Positions 61,308-64,000 of a DNA stretch of 64,000 bases are shown piece by piece; the stretch's first letter is position 1; each line of letters opens with the position of its first letter. The position numbers and the translations under genes are program-made. The notes beneath the pieces are model-generated. The model saw only the letters and a list, made by a program, of their open reading frames with translations, did no database searches and had not been told where the DNA came from. The stretch is from Rubrivivax sp. SCN 71-131 (lineage in GTDB: Bacteria > Pseudomonadota > Gammaproteobacteria > Burkholderiales > Burkholderiaceae_C). The DNA lies in contig MEFD01000043.1 of assembly GCA_001724995.1 (NCBI GenBank), positions 1-64,000 of the forward strand, written 5' to 3'.

Positions 61308-62410
61308 ACACCGGGTTCATCGGGAGCAATCTGCGACTGGCCCGTCTGTTCCACGACCTGTCGCTCACCGAGTTGGGCGACAAGGTTGGCGTCTCCAAGC
61401 AGTTCCTGAGCCGCATCGAGACCGGGGCGGAGGCCGCCTCGGGGCAGCTCCAGGCCGGACTGGCTCAGGAACTGCAGGTCCTGCCGGAGTTCTTCCTCCG
61501 CGTCGACACCCACCCGATCGCTGACGAGCAGTGCCACTTCCGCCGGCAGCTCACGACCAAGATCGCGTTGCGCCAGGTCGCCCGTGCCCGTGGGGAGATG
61601 CTCAAGCGCCTGATCGGCGTGCTCGATGAACATGTCGAACTGCCGTCGTATCAGGTGAAGGAGGCGGACGCGGAGACGACCGAGGCCATCGAGCGTGCTG
61701 CCGAGATCTTCCGGTCGCTGTTTGGCCTGGGCATGGGGCCGCTGAGCAGCGTGACCCGGATCGCCGAGAACGCGGGGGCCGTCGTGATGCGCGTGAGCGG
61801 ACTGGCCCCTGAGATCGATGCGATCTCCTTTGCCACCAAGCGGCCTCTGATCGCCTTGAACGGCGACGGTCGGTCTGCTTGTCGCGAGCGCTTCGGGATT
61901 GCGCATGAACTCGGACACTTCTCCCTGCACATCGGCGTCCTCACCGGCGATCGCCTGACCGAGACGCAGGCCAACCGATTCGCGAGTGCGCTGCTGCTGC
62001 CGCGCAGCACGTTCGCCAACGAGTGCCGGCCGGCACTTCGAGGCACGCGCCTGAACTGGGCGGGACTGTCGGAGCTGAAGATGCGCTGGGGGGTGTCCAA
62101 GGCCGCGATCATCTTTCGGGCCCGCCAGCTTGGCCTGTTCACGGAGGAACAGGCTCGGGCAGGCTACGTCGGCCTGAACCGGCATGGCGAAGCCCTGCGC
62201 GAGACGGAGGATCACCTGATCCCGAGCGAGGAGCCCGAAGTGATCGTCGAGAGCCTGAAGGTCATGAGGGAGCACTTCGGTGTGCCCGAAGCTGCTGTGG
62301 CGCGTGAGATGCGGGTGCAGCCCCAACTCCTGCAGAGGTTGCTGGGCCGATCGGATGCCGAGTCATCGGTCAATGTCGTCCGCCTCCCGGCATCCAGGTC
62401 GGCTGCATGA
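61304..62410 (+). CDS. XRE-family HTH regulator with ImmA/IrrE metallopeptidase domain
   Basis: A 368-residue protein with an N-terminal XRE helix-turn-helix (LRLARLFHDLSLTELGDKVGVSKQFLSRIETG, 10-41) and a zinc peptidase domain carrying HELGH (201-205) and ETQANRFA, with the third ligand Glu at about 220. A C-terminal part (about 280-368) may form a second DNA-binding region. Such proteins cleave repressors or antitoxins in mobile elements and stress systems. Coupled to the unknown protein upstream. Confidence 0.9.
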   Translation: MNTGFIGSNLRLARLFHDLSLTELGDKVGVSKQFLSRIETGAEAASGQLQAGLAQELQVLPEFFLRVDTHPIADEQCHFRRQLTTKIALRQVARARGEMLKRLIGVLDEHVELPSYQVKEADAETTEAIERAAEIFRSLFGLGMGPLSSVTRIAENAGAVVMRVSGLAPEIDAISFATKRPLIALNGDGRSACRERFGIAHELGHFSLHIGVLTGDRLTETQANRFASALLLPRSTFANECRPALRGTRLNWAGLSELKMRWGVSKAAIIFRARQLGLFTEEQARAGYVGLNRHGEALRETEDHLIPSEEPEVIVESLKVMREHFGVPEAAVAREMRVQPQLLQRLLGRSDAESSVNVVRLPASRSAA

Positions 62411-62583
62411 AGGTCATCGTTGTGCGCATCGTCACGGACGTGAACGGGGCGTTGCCGACGATCGGCGGGGTGGCCACAATCGAGGCGCTCACGGTCTTAG
62501 GACATCCCGGTCAGGGTAGGGGAACAGGTGGGGGAACGGATCTGTCCCTCCCGCAGCTTTTTCCAATGAGATCAATAGCTTAG
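62407..62583 (+). CDS. Small frame after the XRE-ImmA gene
   Basis: A 58-codon frame starts within the preceding stop (ATGA) and reads MKVIVVRIVTDVNGALPTIG at its N-terminus, which looks like a beta strand of a real protein. From about codon 31 it runs into the GGGGAAC repeat region and ends. It may be a small real gene or one cut short by the element boundary. Confidence 0.3.
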   Translation: MKVIVVRIVTDVNGALPTIGGVATIEALTVLGHPGQGRGTGGGTDLSLPQLFPMRSIA

Positions 62584-62784
62584 GTCGCCGTTTTGGATCC
62601 CATCAGCCCCCATCCCAGCGTTTCATCAGGTCCCATGCCGGACCGAACTTCCCGCTAAATCAACGACTTAGACAGTCGATTGAGTCAGGAAGGCTCCTGC
62701 CGTCCCACGGCAGCGCAGCGAAGTTGGGGGAACATCTGGGGGAACAAATGGCGTGTTCGCAGCCATTTGACGTTTTGTTCCCCC
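62513..62784. repeat. GGGGAAC repeats and hairpin upstream of the integrase
   Basis: Tandem copies of a G-rich heptamer occur twice, at 62516-62537 (AGGGGAACAGGTGGGGGAAC) and 62725-62746 (TGGGGGAACA twice). The second set continues into an imperfect inverted repeat, GGGGGAACAAATGGC at 62738-62752 against GCCATTTG plus TTGTTCCCCC at 62762-62784, which ends just before the integrase ATG. Together these fill the stretch between the XRE-ImmA gene and the integrase apart from the small frame at 62407. They may be integrase binding or attachment sites. Confidence 0.5.
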
Positions 62785-63475
62785 ATGCTCACCGAAAAGC
62801 AGTGCAAGAACGCGAGTTGCGACGCGGGTAGGCCCCGCGTGCGCCTGGCCGATTCCGGCGGTCTGTACCTGGAGGTCTCGCCCTCTGGGTCCAAGCGGTG
62901 GTTCTGGAAGTACCGCTTCGACGGGAAGGAGAAGCGCCTTGCCCTCGGGGGCTATCCAGATCTGGGTCTGAAGGAAGCCAGGGTCGCACGTGATGATGCG
63001 CGCAGCAACATCAGTCGGGCGCAGATCCGGTGCTCACGCGGCAGGTGGAGCGCCTCAGTTCCCGGTTCGACGCCAACGCCAGCTTCGAGGTGACCGCTCG
63101 CGAGTTCCACGCGACCAAGAAGGTCGGCTGGAGCGATCACTACGCCAAGCGCTGGATGGAGCGCCTCGAGAAGGACATCTTCCCCTGGCTGGGCAAGCTT
63201 CCGCTCTCCCAGATCGGCGCACCGATGCTGCTGCAAACGCTGCGGCGCGTCGAGGCACGTGGCACGCGCGAACTGCCTCACTCGCTGCTGGAAGCCTGCG
63301 GGCAGGTATTTCGATACGGCGTTGCCACCGGACGTTGTGAGCGCAGCCCCACTTCGGATCTGCGCGGCGCACTGAAGCCGGTGCTGACCAGACACGTCTC
63401 GGCGATCGTCGAACCGGATCAGGTCGGCGACTTGATGCGCGCGATCGACGGCTACCACGGCCTCTTCCTGCACGA
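62785..63475 (+). pseudogene. Frameshifted and truncated tyrosine-recombinase integrase
   Basis: From ATG 62785 the N-terminal integrase domain is clear (MLTEKQCKNA, RLADSGGLYLEVSPSGSKRW, YRFDGKEKRLALGGYPDLGL, ARDDAR). Homology then jumps one frame near 63000-63015 and continues as SGADPVLTRQVERL and a core-binding domain (WMERLEKDIFPWLGKLPLSQI, QVFRYGVATGRCERSPTSDL). It stops after MRAIDGYHG, before the catalytic domain with its Arg-His-Arg-Tyr residues. It is inactive and marks one edge of the AbiE/XRE-ImmA island. Confidence 0.85.
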
Positions 63476-63657
63476 CTCGCAGCGGGTCGGACGTTTCGCG
63501 CCGGACAAGCATTGCACGACGCGCGGCCAGTGCACCCGCTGCGCTCGGGGGCAATCGAGCCGCCGGCGACGCGCCCGAGGCACCCGCGCCACCACGGCCA
63601 CGGCGGGACAGGCAACGCGCGCGCCGCCGCCCTGCAGCATGAGCGCAGTTCGCCGCT

Positions 63658-64000
63658 TCACCGACACCCCGGCGTCTGGGCAATCGCCACCTGTCGCAAG
63701 GACCGTCCGCTCGCGTCGACGACATGCGCTTCGGCGGAGACGATGCGGCCTTCGGCGTCGATCTGATACAGGTTGAAGCCGGCCCGTACCGCATCGTCCG
63801 GGTGATCGAGCGCGGCGCCGCTGGCGGCGATCACGTCGAGCGCACCCGCGGCCGTAGGCAGTCGGCAGCGCAGGCGCCGATGGATGTGGCCGAACAGCAC
63901 GATGCCGCGTTCGAGACCGCCAAGCACCCGGCGCAACGCCGCGGCATCGACCAGCCCGTCGCGCAGCCGTGCGATGCGCAGCCCCGAATCGACCGGCGGA
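63658..64000 (-). CDS. Metallophosphoesterase, C-terminal part (runs off the window)
   Basis: The last 113 or so codons of a minus-strand gene whose start lies beyond 64000. The metal-binding GHIHRRLRC and the preceding LRRVLGGLERGIVLF match the end of calcineurin-like phosphoesterases, and AGFNLYQIDAEGRI is a typical C-terminal strand. No internal ATG is needed: the open frame reaches the window edge (PPVDSGLRIARLRDG). Substrate cannot be told from this part. About 180 bases with no recognisable gene separate it from the integrase remnant. Confidence 0.75.
   Translation of the reverse strand, partial: PPVDSGLRIARLRDGLVDAAALRRVLGGLERGIVLFGHIHRRLRCRLPTAAGALDVIAASGAALDHPDDAVRAGFNLYQIDAEGRIVSAEAHVVDASGRSLRQVAIAQTPGCR

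Noticed and set aside
62411-62784. A tRNA gene as integration target next to the integrase
   Set aside because: No cloverleaf, T-loop consensus or CCA-end sequence could be found in this stretch.
62985-63035. Programmed frameshift in the integrase
   Set aside because: No slippery heptamer or downstream structure is evident, and the catalytic domain is missing further on, so ordinary gene decay is the simpler reading.

Overview
The window is GC-rich chromosomal DNA of a betaproteobacterium, most probably a Burkholderiales member. This is inferred from the gene content: a DUF1302/DUF1329/YCF48/RND transport set, VanAB-type Rieske oxygenases, many NodD-like LysR regulators, IclR plus a Liv-type ABC importer, and dense ATGA/GTGA-coupled operons. 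It is an accessory catabolic region with almost no housekeeping genes. No rRNA, tRNA or CRISPR array was seen.

Layout. (1) 1-10.1 kb: an enoyl-CoA hydratase gene, then a long minus-strand operon for corrinoid-dependent methyl transfer into tetrahydrofolate. It encodes a UroD-type methyltransferase, a corrinoid protein, an activation-domain protein, a RACo-like reductive activator, a pterin-binding methyltransferase, an amidohydrolase, FolD and a MetV-MetF fusion. A LuxR-type regulator is divergent. (2) 11.1-19.6 kb: a minus-strand envelope set (DUF1302 outer-membrane protein, DUF1329 protein, YCF48-like protein, RND permease) ending in a chemoreceptor gene. (3) 19.7-31.0 kb: a LysR gene flanked by two inverted copies of a promoter/operator/leader-ORF segment. 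One copy faces the DUF1302 operon. The other faces a plus-strand aromatic-type catabolic operon with two flavin monooxygenases, a C-C hydrolase, VanAB-like Rieske oxygenase and reductase, a two-domain VOC dioxygenase, a Rieske ferredoxin, an MFS transporter, a cyclase-family hydrolase and an FAH-family hydrolase. (4) 31.1-38.6 kb: a minus-strand coenzyme F420 operon (LLM oxidoreductase, CofE, CofD, CofC, FbiC, FrhB-like flavoprotein) with a divergent LysR gene. (5) 39.6-43.8 kb: further LysR genes, an MFS transporter and an SDR whose catalytic Tyr is replaced by His. (6) 43.9-58.8 kb: an IclR gene, a strong 32-bp palindrome, and a plus-strand operon of 14 genes. It combines a cyclase, a cupin, an altered 2-hydroxyacid dehydrogenase, an M24-fold protein without normal metal ligands, an SDR, a hydroxyacyl-CoA dehydrogenase, a BKACE enzyme, a Liv importer with fused ATPases, an esterase, an amidohydrolase and a PhlG-like C-C hydrolase. 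(7) 58.9-63.5 kb: a small mobile or defence-type island with an AbiEi/AbiEii pair, an unknown protein coupled to an XRE-ImmA/IrrE protein, and a frameshifted, truncated integrase. (8) The window ends inside a metallophosphoesterase gene.

How it fits together. Regions 3 and 6 each look like a pathway for an unidentified organic substrate, with its own uptake and regulator. Region 1 would move methyl groups from an unknown donor to C1-folate. Region 4 makes F420 and supplies two proteins likely to use it. The points most worth testing are the duplicated, co-varying LysR operator with paired leader micro-ORFs, the corrinoid system whose methyltransferase lacks the usual zinc ligands, the F420 operon in a betaproteobacterium, and several altered enzymes in region 6.
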